Source: VBAS01 sp964444975
GTDB taxonomy: Bacteria; Bacteroidota; Bacteroidia; Chitinophagales; Chitinophagaceae
DNA length: 64,000 nt
Assembly: GCA_964444975.1 (NCBI GenBank)
Contig: CAYUJD010000009.1
Coordinates: 1 to 64,000 of the forward strand
Direction: 5' to 3'
Positions 18,029 to 26,613 of this stretch are shown here, one piece after another (the stretch's first letter is position 1; each line of letters opens with the position of its first letter). Made by a program: the position numbers and the translations under genes. The notes under the pieces were generated by a model. The model was given only the letters and a program-made list of their open reading frames with translations. It made no database searches and was not told where the DNA came from.

Positions 18029-19417
18029 TCAGGGTTTTACCTCATATCCTTTTCGTTGTGGCCGGCTCAGCATTTTATTTGCCTCATCATCATTTTTAAA
18101 TTGCTCTTTCTTCGTGTCCCAGTGTAATTTTCGTTTCAGCTTCATGCTAATATGGTGCAGCAAGCAAGTGGAGCAGCTTCGGTGGGCTTCTTCCACCGGA
18201 GCAATGGTTTTTTTATTATCACGGATAGCTTCCAGCCAGTTGCCATGATGGTCTTTACTTACCGTAAAATGAAATTCGTTTTCGCCAATTACAGAGGTGA
18301 GCACTGCCGGGTTGCTGGCATCAATCTTTTTCGCCTGCGGACCGGGTTTTGCAGGGTCGCTTGATGTTGCCTGGTAATCGCCTCTGCTAACAAAAATCCA
18401 TCCTTCGGTGCCTTCAAATTTTATTCCATTGTCAAACTCATTACTCACTATCATATGCACACCATTAGCATATGTTGCATGAGTTTTAAAAATGCCATGC
18501 ACATCCCACAATCCGTTATTTGCAAACTCTACTTTTTCACACCACACTTCCACCGGTCCGCTTGTTTCCATACCCATTCCCCAATGTGCACTGTCAATAT
18601 GATGCGAGCCCCAGCCCGTAATCATACCGGCGCCAAACTGCTCGCAACGCAGCCATCCGGGGCGGCCATAACCTATTTGCGGATGCACTCTTTCTTCGGT
18701 ATAATAAACATCAGGCGTTGATGCCAGCCACATATCATAATTAAAATTTGCAGGAACAGGCATCTCGGTTTTGTTGCCACCGGGCGGGTCGCCAGGCAAA
18801 CCCACATACACGGATTTTAATTCCCCAATTCTTCCGTTGCGTACTAACTCCGCAGCATATCTAAATTGTCCGGTGCTTCTTTGCTGACTGCCGATTTGAA
18901 ATTTCACCCCGCTTTTATTTACCACATCACTTATCACCCTGCCTTCGGCAATAGTGAGTGATGCAGGCTTTTGCATGTAAATATGTTTTTTTGCTTTTGC
19001 TGACGCCACACCAATCATGGCGTGGGAGTGGTCGGGTGTGCTGATGATGACAGCATCAATATCTTTATTTTGTAACAACTCTCTGTAATCGGTGTACAAC
19101 TTCACGCCATCAAAAGGTTTGCCATCCCGTTTGCTGTAAAAATCATTTACCAGTTGTTTGCCTTCTTCGGCACGGTGCAAATCCACATCACAAACAGCCA
19201 TCAGCTGCGCATAATCATATTGCCACACACCCGGCATATCATGCCCCCGGGAAATGCGGCCTGTGCCGATTGCGGCAACATTAATCCTGTTACTGGGCGC
19301 ATGGCGGCCAAATACACTGGCAGGAACAATGGAGGGAAAACTAAATGCAATGCCGGTGCCGATAGCTGCTTTGGCAGAGTCGGTTAAAAATTTGCGGCGG
19401 CTTGTTTGCTTTTTCAT
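18029..19417 (-). CDS. Gfo/Idh/MocA family oxidoreductase, Tat-exported
   Basis: A 462-residue protein with a twin-arginine signal (SRRKFL at 6-11, hydrophobic core to about residue 36). The Rossmann domain follows (NVAAIGTGRISRGHD, AVCDVD), then DAVIISTPDHSHAMIG and MQKPASLTIAEGR, where the Lys is the usual catalytic residue. The C-terminal domain has GAGMITGWGSHHIDSAHWG with a conserved His pair. Tat-exported members carry a tightly bound NAD and some act as redox glycosidases (GH109-like) or on 3-keto sugars; others are of unknown function. It is separated from a second member at 19589 by a repeat-filled gap. The substrate is not known; presence in a xylan locus is suggestive. Confidence 0.87.
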   Translation of the reverse strand: MKKQTSRRKFLTDSAKAAIGTGIAFSFPSIVPASVFGRHAPSNRINVAAIGTGRISRGHDMPGVWQYDYAQLMAVCDVDLHRAEEGKQLVNDFYSKRDGKPFDGVKLYTDYRELLQNKDIDAVIISTPDHSHAMIGVASAKAKKHIYMQKPASLTIAEGRVISDVVNKSGVKFQIGSQQRSTGQFRYAAELVRNGRIGELKSVYVGLPGDPPGGNKTEMPVPANFNYDMWLASTPDVYYTEERVHPQIGYGRPGWLRCEQFGAGMITGWGSHHIDSAHWGMGMETSGPVEVWCEKVEFANNGLWDVHGIFKTHATYANGVHMIVSNEFDNGIKFEGTEGWIFVSRGDYQATSSDPAKPGPQAKKIDASNPAVLTSVIGENEFHFTVSKDHHGNWLEAIRDNKKTIAPVEEAHRSCSTCLLHHISMKLKRKLHWDTKKEQFKNDDEANKMLSRPQRKGYEVKP

Positions 19418-19470
19418 ACAGCTTATTTTTTGAGATAATTTTTTTTATTACCAGCTTTAGTAATTCTATT

Positions 19471-19516
19471 TAGCATCGTTGCGTCGCACACTTGTACTAC
19501 AGGAATTCTATTCAGC
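19471..19516. repeat. Dispersed repeat with GTTGCGTCGCACACTT core, copy 1
   Basis: This stretch reads tagcatcgttgcgtcgca, continuing cacttg and ending gaattctattcag. Its 16-bp core GTTGCGTCGCACACTT and the end GAATTCTATTCA recur in opposite orientation at 63853-63897. It lies in the gap between the two Gfo/Idh/MocA genes. Confidence 0.7.
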
Positions 19517-19522
19517 AATTTT

Positions 19523-19585
19523 CTCACAGATTACTCAGATTTTCACAGATTGCTTTTTCATCAGTTTATCAGTGCAATCTGTGAG
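19523..19585. repeat. Imperfect inverted-repeat element (CACAGATT type), copy B
   Basis: Left arm ctcacagattactcagat starts at 19523; right arm caatctgtgag ends at 19585 and is complementary to ctcacagattg. It is the same kind of element as 15672-15763 and directly follows the other repeat at 19471, only 4 bp before the stop codon of the next gene. Confidence 0.6.
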
Positions 19586-19588
19586 CCC

Positions 19589-20773
19589 TTATTTCTTCAA
19601 ACTCATCACCCTCGCATTCTTCTGCGCCTGCAACGCTAATTCTGTTGCTAAAAAGCAATGTGCCTGGCTCATGGCAGTCTCGGTCCTGTTCAGCACATCA
19701 TCCACAAACAAAGGCCCAAAGGGTAATGCTTCATTATTGCAATCCATGTGCACCATTTCTTTTTGATTTACTAAATACAAATGATTGCCGCCTTTATTAC
19801 CAGAGAGAATGTCAATGTTTTTTCTTACTTCAATATAGCCTTCTGTACCCAGTATAGTTAAGCGGCCATCGCCCCAGCTATCCAGCCCATTGGGTGTAAA
19901 CCAATCCACTCGTATATACCCGGTGCCGCCATTGCCTGTTAACATCACATCTCCAAAATCTTCAAAGTTGGGCGCCTGCGGAAAATGCACATTACCCACC
20001 TGCGATGCTATAATTTTTGCTTCGGTAGAGTTAGTGAAATGCAAAAACTGGTCAAACTGGTGAGAGCCGATATCGGTGATGATACCGCCATATCTTTTTT
20101 TATCCCAAAACCAGTCGGGTCGTACTGCCAAACCCGAAGTGCCAAACTTATTGCTGATTCTATGTGGTGCGATGTTTATAGTTTGAATTACATTTCCTAT
20201 TGCACTGGCCTTAACTAACTGGCTGGCTTTTTCAGTGCCACGGTTTTCCAACCGTTCACTGTACATAATAGAATAAATGCGTTTGGTTTGCTGCTGCACT
20301 TTTTTTACTTCGGCCAGTTGCTTTAATGTAATAATGCCGGGCTTATCTGTTAAATAATCTTTGCCATGCTGCATTACTTTTATGCCCAATGGAGCCCTTT
20401 CGTCTGGTATGCCGGAGCTTAACACCAGTTGTATAGATGGGTCGTTTAAAATCTCCTCTTCACTTTTTGCCTGCTTTACATCAGGGTATGCTTTTACAAA
20501 CGCCGCTAACAAATCAGCCTCTTTAGCGTACACCGATACTAATTCGCCCCCGCCCCGTTTTATGGCATCTGTCATTCCATAAATATGGGGATGGTTAATA
20601 TTAATTACTGAAAACTTTATTCTGCCGGGCGGGATATATGTTTCAACCGGCTTGCCGGTAGATTTTACAGATTTAAAGCTGGCCGCACCTGCCATTGGCG
20701 CAAACATCATTAGTCCGGAAGCTTTTGTTACGTTTTGCAAAAACTTCCTCCTGCCTGCTTTGTGGGTGTTCAT
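19589..20773 (-). CDS. Gfo/Idh/MocA family oxidoreductase, Tat-exported (second)
   Basis: A 394-residue protein with a twin-arginine signal (GRRKFL at 7-12). The Rossmann part is less typical than in its neighbour: IKFSVININHPHIYGMTDAI replaces the usual GxGxxG start, so nucleotide binding may differ. DKPGIITLKQLAEV holds the conserved Lys-Pro, and the C-terminal domain has YGGIITDIGSHQFDQFL with a conserved His. It belongs to the branch annotated as Gfo/Idh/MocA proteins in plant-polysaccharide loci of Bacteroidota. It is 16 bp downstream of the GH3 gene, so probably co-transcribed with it. The reaction is unknown. Confidence 0.82.
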   Translation of the reverse strand: MNTHKAGRRKFLQNVTKASGLMMFAPMAGAASFKSVKSTGKPVETYIPPGRIKFSVININHPHIYGMTDAIKRGGGELVSVYAKEADLLAAFVKAYPDVKQAKSEEEILNDPSIQLVLSSGIPDERAPLGIKVMQHGKDYLTDKPGIITLKQLAEVKKVQQQTKRIYSIMYSERLENRGTEKASQLVKASAIGNVIQTINIAPHRISNKFGTSGLAVRPDWFWDKKRYGGIITDIGSHQFDQFLHFTNSTEAKIIASQVGNVHFPQAPNFEDFGDVMLTGNGGTGYIRVDWFTPNGLDSWGDGRLTILGTEGYIEVRKNIDILSGNKGGNHLYLVNQKEMVHMDCNNEALPFGPLFVDDVLNRTETAMSQAHCFLATELALQAQKNARVMSLKK

Positions 20774-20789
20774 ATCAATCGCTGTTATT

Positions 20790-23405
20790 TTATTGAATTG
20801 TTACCTGTTTTGTCACCACATTACTGGTTGTTTTGTTCTTTACTCCCGGTTGCCCACCGCCAATACTGATGTTCATCTTACCTTTTGGCTGATAGGTTTT
20901 GCCTTCTTCACTTATTAAACTCAACTGTTCCGGAGTGAGAGTAAATGAGATTTTTTTGCTTTCGCCGGCCTTTAAGGAAATACGCTTAAATCCTTTCAGC
21001 ATTTTTAACGGGGCTTTTTCTTTTACACCCGGATAGGAAATATATAGCTGCATCACTTCCTCGCCATCTTTTTTACCCGTATTCTTTACAGTTGCCGTTA
21101 CGGATATATTTTTTCCTTTTGCTAAAGAAGCCGGAGCCAGCAACCCGCTATAATTAAAACTTGTATAGCTCAATCCATACCCAAAAGGATACAACGCTTC
21201 GCCGGTGAAATAGCGATACGTCCGGTTATTCATCGAGTAATCGCTAAAGCCGGGTAAGTCGCTATCGTTTTTATAAAATGTTACCGGCAATCTTCCTGCC
21301 GGATTGTAGTCACCAAACAAAACATCCGCAATAGCGGTGCCGGCAGCCTGTCCGCCATACCAGGCATTTATTATGGCAGGGATGTTTTCATCTTCCCACG
21401 GTATGGCAATAGCGCTACCGGTCATCATTACAAACACCACAGGTTTTCCGGTTGACTTCAGTGTCTTCATCAATTCTGTTTGTACTGCAGGTAATAATAT
21501 AGATGTTCTGTCGCCGCCATTAAAGCCAGGTGCATTCACGGGCATTTCCTCCCCTTCTAATTGCGGTGAAATGCCGCCGGCAAAAATGATTACATCGGCA
21601 TCTTTCACTCTATTTGCAACCGCATCAAAATCAGTTCGCTTAAAATTACCGGCACGCAGCGCCACATTGGCTTTACCTTCTCCCTGCCAGTACTCCAACA
21701 CTAATTTATAAACGGAATCTTTCTTTGTTTGCAGTTTGTAATTCCTGGCGCCCCAGCGGTTACGCTGCCAGGCATTGATTACCGTTCTGCCATTTATAAG
21801 AAACCGATAGCCATCATCCGCCTCCACTTCAAATGTGATATAGCCATCGTTTGCTGCTGTATAATCTGAAGTATAGCGTACAGAAAAATTGTTTGCCTTG
21901 ATTCCTTCAACAACATTTTGACCTTCCTGCCAGAAATTATCAACCTTAGTTTCAATTTTAATTGTAACCGGATTTCCCTGTAGTTCACGGTTATTAAAAT
22001 ATTCGGTTTTGAAACCTTTATTTCCTTCAAAGCTGTATTGGTTGCTAACATCTTCATAGGCCAGCATGGTATCATTTACAAAATTGATGGCCGGTTCATA
22101 AATAATTTCAACATTAGTTCCGAGTTTTTCTTTCAGACCATCCAGCAGTGATATAACTTTTGAAGGAGTACCATTGTAATTTCCCAATACAGATATCCGG
22201 TTATCAGCATTCGGTCCAAGCACTGCAATCTTTTTAATTGTTTTTTTCAAAGGCAATGTGTTGTTCTCGTTTTTTAACAACACAATGCTTTGCTGTGCCA
22301 TCTTTAATGCATGTGCTTTATGCGCCGGAGACTCCAATACAGAAGAGGGGGTTTGAGCATATTTCACCATAGATGGCGGGTCGAACATACCGAGGCGGTA
22401 ACGAATCATAAACAACCGCCGCAATGAAATATCTATCTGCTCTTCTGAAATCAATCCCTGTTTTACACCATTATATAATGTGTAGTAAACCGAAGTGCCG
22501 CATTCAATATCGGTGCCGTGCATCACACCATCTACAGCAGCCGTTACGGAGTCCTTATGTGTTTTATGATATTTAAAAAAATCATCAATCGCCCAGCAAT
22601 CACTTGTAACATATCCTGTGAACTTCCATTGCCTGCGCAAAATATCATTCATCAGCAAATCATTTGCACAGCAGGGTTGTGTATTCACTGCATTATAGGC
22701 GCACATTACACCCGCCACATTTGATTTTACAATTAATTCTTTAAATGCAGGCAGATATGTATCCCACAAATCGTAAACGGAAGGATTGAAATTATCAACA
22801 TGCCGGGAGGGCTCAGGTCCGCTATGCACGGCAAAATGTTTGGCGCATGCTGCGGCTTTTAAATATTTCGGGTCTTCTCCCTGCAGCCCTCTTACAAAAG
22901 CCTTTGCCAGCATGGCTGTTAAGAAAGGGTCTTCGCCATAAGTTTCCTGCCCGCGGCCCCAGCGGGGGTCACGAAAGATGTTGATGTTTGGCGTCCAATA
23001 AGTCAAGCCTAAATATCTTTCTCTTGTTCTTCCCTGTTCAATTGCTTTATTGTGTATGGCCCTCCCTTCAAGTGCGGAGTAGTCGGCCATTTTGTACAAT
23101 GAAGTTGTATCCCATGTAGCGGCCATACCAATGGCCTGCGGGTAGGAGGTTACTTTGAAGGGTGTTCTTGCCACACCATGGAGTACTTCATTCCACCAGT
23201 CGTAGGCGGGTATTCCCAATCTTGGTACAGCCGGTGTGGCATTCAGCATTTGTTTTACTTTTTCTTCCAGTGTCAGCCGGCTCACCACATCATTCACCCG
23301 TTGTTCAATAGGCAAGGATGGATTCCACATGGGGAATGAACGGTAATCCTGTGCATGGGTGCAGACGGAAAAAAACAATACAGAAAATAAACGGTATTTT
23401 CTCAT
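20790..23405 (-). CDS. GH3 beta-xylosidase/beta-glucosidase with PA14 insert
   Basis: An 871-residue exported GH3 enzyme with a short signal peptide ending near CTHAQ. The (alpha/beta)8 domain has YDWWNEVLHGVAR, NIFRDPRWGRGQETYGEDP and KAAACAKHFAVHSGPE. The nucleophile is Asp269 in GYVTSDCWAID. A PA14 domain is inserted at about 460-600 (KGFKTEYFNNREL, DDGYRFLINGRTVINAW), and a fibronectin-III-like domain closes the protein (VMQLYISYPG). The WWNEVLHG form is typical of the xylosidase-type GH3 group in Bacteroidota, which fits the locus, though glucosidase activity cannot be excluded. It follows GH43 with an 11-bp gap. Confidence 0.92.
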   Translation of the reverse strand: MRKYRLFSVLFFSVCTHAQDYRSFPMWNPSLPIEQRVNDVVSRLTLEEKVKQMLNATPAVPRLGIPAYDWWNEVLHGVARTPFKVTSYPQAIGMAATWDTTSLYKMADYSALEGRAIHNKAIEQGRTRERYLGLTYWTPNINIFRDPRWGRGQETYGEDPFLTAMLAKAFVRGLQGEDPKYLKAAACAKHFAVHSGPEPSRHVDNFNPSVYDLWDTYLPAFKELIVKSNVAGVMCAYNAVNTQPCCANDLLMNDILRRQWKFTGYVTSDCWAIDDFFKYHKTHKDSVTAAVDGVMHGTDIECGTSVYYTLYNGVKQGLISEEQIDISLRRLFMIRYRLGMFDPPSMVKYAQTPSSVLESPAHKAHALKMAQQSIVLLKNENNTLPLKKTIKKIAVLGPNADNRISVLGNYNGTPSKVISLLDGLKEKLGTNVEIIYEPAINFVNDTMLAYEDVSNQYSFEGNKGFKTEYFNNRELQGNPVTIKIETKVDNFWQEGQNVVEGIKANNFSVRYTSDYTAANDGYITFEVEADDGYRFLINGRTVINAWQRNRWGARNYKLQTKKDSVYKLVLEYWQGEGKANVALRAGNFKRTDFDAVANRVKDADVIIFAGGISPQLEGEEMPVNAPGFNGGDRTSILLPAVQTELMKTLKSTGKPVVFVMMTGSAIAIPWEDENIPAIINAWYGGQAAGTAIADVLFGDYNPAGRLPVTFYKNDSDLPGFSDYSMNNRTYRYFTGEALYPFGYGLSYTSFNYSGLLAPASLAKGKNISVTATVKNTGKKDGEEVMQLYISYPGVKEKAPLKMLKGFKRISLKAGESKKISFTLTPEQLSLISEEGKTYQPKGKMNISIGGGQPGVKNKTTSNVVTKQVTIQ

Positions 23406-23416
23406 TGATTAAGCTT

Positions 23417-24502
23417 TTATTTATGCGCAGTTAATGTTTGAATGCTTCCATCATCATTAAACTTCAGCTCAGTTACTTTTACATTTCTTAGATGTGTTTT
23501 ACCGCTTAGCTGCACATCATGATAAAATAAATACCATTTCCCATTATGTTCTATTACGGAGTGATGATTTGTCCAGCCTTCAACAGGGTTTAACAACACA
23601 CCCTGATATGTGAAAGGCCCATAGGGGTTATCCCCGGTGGCATAGCATAAAAAATGGGTATCTCCGGTGGAGTAAGTGAAATAATATTTGCCTTTGTATT
23701 TAAAAACCCATGCAGCTTCAAAGAATCGTTTATCATTATCTTTTTCACCAAATACTTTTCCCTCTTTATCTACCAGTTGAATTTCTTTTACCGGTTCGGC
23801 AAAACTTTTCATGTCGGCATTCAGTCTTGCCATTCTTGGCAATACAGCCATTTCACCTGCCACACGATTTTTGGCAGCCGAATCATATTTGTTATTATTC
23901 CAGCGCTGCAGTTGCCCGCCCCAGATGCCACCGAAGTACATATAATATTTCCCGTCATCGTCTTTAAAAACACAGGGGTCAATACTGTAACTGTTTTTAA
24001 TGGGGTCTTTTTCCGCAGCGAAGTGCCCTTCGGGTTTATCACTTACTGCTACGCCGATTTGGAAAACATCCTGTTTGTTTTTTACGGGGAAATACAAATA
24101 ATATTTTCCGTTTGCATAGGCTGCATCAGGGGCCCACATCTGGCGGCCAGCCCAGGGAACATTTTTTATATCCAGTGCCACACCATGATCAGTCACAGGT
24201 CCGCCGACTGAATCCATGGAAAGGATATGATAATCCCGCATATCAAAATGACTGCCCAAGTCATCTTCTTTGGTTCCGGTGGCCGTATCATGGGAGGGAT
24301 AAATATAAATGCGGCCATTGAAAACATGCGCCGAGGGGTCAGCGGTATAAATATGCGACACAATTGGCTGCGACAGGTATTGTTTTTGCGGTTCTGGTTT
24401 GTTTTCTGATGGGGGACTTTGATTGTTATTATCCGCTGAATTATTACAGCTGATAAATATTGAAGTGAAAATAAGCCCGGTGAATAAATGTTGCTGGTTC
24501 AT
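23417..24502 (-). CDS. GH43 beta-xylosidase/arabinofuranosidase, lipoprotein
   Basis: A 361-residue five-bladed beta-propeller glycosidase of GH43. The N-terminus has a lipoprotein signal (IFTSIFISCN, Cys19), so it is membrane anchored. The three catalytic acidic residues are visible: Asp55 in TADPSAHVF (base), Asp175 in YSIDPCVF (pKa modulator) and Glu262 in RFFEAAWVF (acid). MWAPDAAYANGKYYLYFPV is the classic second-blade motif. The sequence resembles the subfamily-1-like xylosidases, which clear xylose from xylo-oligosaccharide ends, but specificity is inferred. It stands between GH10 and GH3 in the same direction. Confidence 0.9.
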   Translation of the reverse strand: MNQQHLFTGLIFTSIFISCNNSADNNNQSPPSENKPEPQKQYLSQPIVSHIYTADPSAHVFNGRIYIYPSHDTATGTKEDDLGSHFDMRDYHILSMDSVGGPVTDHGVALDIKNVPWAGRQMWAPDAAYANGKYYLYFPVKNKQDVFQIGVAVSDKPEGHFAAEKDPIKNSYSIDPCVFKDDDGKYYMYFGGIWGGQLQRWNNNKYDSAAKNRVAGEMAVLPRMARLNADMKSFAEPVKEIQLVDKEGKVFGEKDNDKRFFEAAWVFKYKGKYYFTYSTGDTHFLCYATGDNPYGPFTYQGVLLNPVEGWTNHHSVIEHNGKWYLFYHDVQLSGKTHLRNVKVTELKFNDDGSIQTLTAHK

Positions 24503-24572
24503 ATATGTTGTATTGAGTTTTGTGATTACTTATAATTATTCGGAACAGCCTGCCAGAAATAATTTGGTTTTT

Positions 24573-25718
24573 TTAAAATGCTTTTTTTCTGTTTTCCCGC
24601 TCAAATTTTTTTTTCGCTTCCACTACTTTAAAAAAAGCAGGTTTAGGCTTGAACTCCCGGTCGAACAATAAAGGATAATTTGTTCTTCCTCTTACCGGCC
24701 ATCCGTTCAGCCAGCTTTGGCCGTCATTCACTCCCCAGAAAGTCACACGGTCAATTTTGTCTTTATACTTCAAAAAAAGACTGAACAGCGCCGCATAATC
24801 TTTTGCCAGTTGCTGCTGAACACTGTCCGGCAATCCATTTACATAAGGATTCAATGTCGGGTTGGAAGCCACCCATTGGTTTACATCTGCGCCGCTGAAA
24901 TTTCTGGGCAATACTTCAATATCCAGTTCTGTAAACATTACTTTTAATCCCAATGCTGAATACTCCAATATACTTTCTTCTATATCCTTCAGCGGCAATT
25001 TGCCCATATGCCAATGCCCCTGAATTCCCACACCATCAATTCTGATTCCTGCCCTCTGAATCTTTTTTATTAGTTCAATACAACCCGCTCTTTTTTGGGG
25101 CTGTTCATTATTATAATCATTATAATATAATTCTGTTGTCGGGGCTGCTTTTTGGGCAAGGCGGAATGCTTCGGTAACAAAATCATCTCCCAACTTATCA
25201 AGGAAAATAGATTTACGCATGGTTCCGTCTTCGTTCAGCGCTTCATTTACTACATCCCAGGATGCTATCTTTCCTTCATACCGTGCTGCAACAGTTGTAA
25301 TATGATTATTGAAAAATGTTTTAAATGAGTCCACGTCTTTTATACGCCGTGCAAAAGCGGGCAACTGGCTGTGCCAGATAAGTGTATGGCCATTTACCTT
25401 CATCCCATTCTTCTTTCCGTATTCAACAATCTTGTCAGCCAGGTTGAAATTATACCGATCCCATTCAGGATGAATAATTTCTGCCTTCATAATATTTTCC
25501 GGAGTAATGGCATTAAACTGTTGCGGCACTAGTTGGGCGGCCCTGGGTTCCTTTTCTTCAATTTGCTGTGTATTGAGTGCGGCGCCAATAAGAAAATCAT
25601 TTTTATAAACAATTCTAAGTGCATCGGCATCTGAAGCAGCGGCCGGTTTTTTACTGACTGAACAGGAGGATAAAACAAAAGCATTGATTATAAGTAAAAA
25701 ATATTTTCCTGTATTCAT
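24573..25718 (-). CDS. GH10 endo-1,4-beta-xylanase, lipoprotein
   Basis: A 381-residue xylanase of family GH10. The lipoprotein signal ends at Cys19 (FVLSSCS), so it is tethered to a membrane. The TIM barrel is complete, with FNAITPENIMKAEIIHPE, VNGHTLIWHSQLP, acid/base Glu159 in WDVVNEAL and nucleophile Glu264 in FTELDIEVL; VTFWGVNDGQSWLNGWP closes the fold. It cuts the xylan backbone internally. It has no extra binding module, in contrast with larger surface xylanases, and may act on imported oligomers in the periplasm or at the surface. It is the only endo-xylanase in the window. Confidence 0.96.
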   Translation of the reverse strand: MNTGKYFLLIINAFVLSSCSVSKKPAAASDADALRIVYKNDFLIGAALNTQQIEEKEPRAAQLVPQQFNAITPENIMKAEIIHPEWDRYNFNLADKIVEYGKKNGMKVNGHTLIWHSQLPAFARRIKDVDSFKTFFNNHITTVAARYEGKIASWDVVNEALNEDGTMRKSIFLDKLGDDFVTEAFRLAQKAAPTTELYYNDYNNEQPQKRAGCIELIKKIQRAGIRIDGVGIQGHWHMGKLPLKDIEESILEYSALGLKVMFTELDIEVLPRNFSGADVNQWVASNPTLNPYVNGLPDSVQQQLAKDYAALFSLFLKYKDKIDRVTFWGVNDGQSWLNGWPVRGRTNYPLLFDREFKPKPAFFKVVEAKKKFERENRKKAF

Positions 25719-25755
25719 AGCAATTCAATTTTTTTAAAAAATGGGAGTACGACAT

Positions 25756-26523
25756 TTAAAAACCAATTGAGTTACCACCATCCACCGGCAATACAACTCC
25801 GGTAACATATTTTGCCCCCTCACTGGCCAGGTACAATGCAGCAGCGCCGATATCTTCGGGCTGCCCCATATGTCCCATGGGTGTACGGCTAAAAACTTTC
25901 GCTTTACGTTCCGGGTCGCTGTCCAATGCTTTAGCTGTCATATCTGAATAAATAAATCCCGGTGCAATTGCATTTACACGAATACCTTTTGGTGAAAGTT
26001 CAACTGCCATTGCCCTTGTCATTCCATCAATCGCCGTTTTGCTTGCACTGTACGCAATCACTTTTGGCAAACCATATTGTGCGGCCATGGAACTGATATT
26101 AATGATACATCCTGTTTTTCGTGGCAGCATGTGTTTTACCACTTCCCGGCTAATGCTGAATACGGCATTCACATTAGTGGTAATTATTTTCTGAAAATCC
26201 TCATCGGTTACTTTCGTAAATTCTTTTTTCATATTGATGCCGGCATTGTTTACCAATATATCAATCTGGCCAAATTCTTTTATTATGCTATCAACTAATG
26301 CAGGTATGGCTGACAAAACACTTAAATCACAATTTTTGTAAAAACAATTTTCTCCCAGCTGTGCTTTGGCTGTTTTTAATTTTTGTTCATCCCGGCCAAC
26401 AATAATGGTTGTGATATCATTTTCTGTAAACGCTTTACTGATGCCAAAACCTAATCCGGACCCCCCCCCGGTAACTATTGCCACTTTACCCCCAGCCCCT
26501 GAAGGGGTGTTGATACTACTCAT
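25756..26523 (-). CDS. SDR family oxidoreductase, candidate fructuronate reductase
   Basis: A 255-residue short-chain dehydrogenase. Visible motifs are VTGGGSGLGFGI (cofactor binding), NNAGIN, the catalytic Ser in NISSMAAQYG and YSASK with Tyr and Lys, and VNAIAPGFIYSDMT. It is cytoplasmic and closely follows GH67. The locus makes glucuronate and has mannonate dehydratase (39782) but no classical UxuB. Because B. subtilis uses an SDR for fructuronate-to-mannonate reduction, this gene is a good candidate for that step; this is inference. Residues 4-12 (INTPSGAGG) are encoded by a short palindromic repeat at the extreme 5' end, so the native N-terminus has been altered. A run of nine C on the + strand at 26461-26469 encodes the Gly-rich loop. 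Confidence 0.88.
   Translation of the reverse strand: MSSINTPSGAGGKVAIVTGGGSGLGFGISKAFTENDITTIIVGRDEQKLKTAKAQLGENCFYKNCDLSVLSAIPALVDSIIKEFGQIDILVNNAGINMKKEFTKVTDEDFQKIITTNVNAVFSISREVVKHMLPRKTGCIINISSMAAQYGLPKVIAYSASKTAIDGMTRAMAVELSPKGIRVNAIAPGFIYSDMTAKALDSDPERKAKVFSRTPMGHMGQPEDIGAAALYLASEGAKYVTGVVLPVDGGNSIGF
26488..26513. repeat. Palindromic element, copy 1, inside SDR N-terminus
   Basis: Read on the minus strand it is aacaccccttcaggggct followed by GGGGGT. This is a CCCC-TTnA-GGGG hairpin with a trailing G-run, the same plan as 47627-47655 and 48466-48492. It encodes N-T-P-S-G-A-G-G in the SDR frame. Confidence 0.7.
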
Positions 26524-26590
26524 TGTAATTTCATTTTATGTTTTTCAATTTAAGTCATTGTCAGAAAAAAAATGGCTGACTATATCTAAG

Positions 26591-26612
26591 TACCCCTTTA
26601 GGTACAGGGGTT
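26591..26612. repeat. Palindromic element, copy 2, intergenic
   Basis: taccccctttaggtacagg in modified form (taccccttta, ggtacagggg) lies immediately after the GH67 stop codon and 68 bp before the SDR start. The CCCC-TTTA-GG core links it to the in-gene copies. The hairpin could also help end GH67 transcription. Confidence 0.5.
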
Positions 26613-26613
26613 T

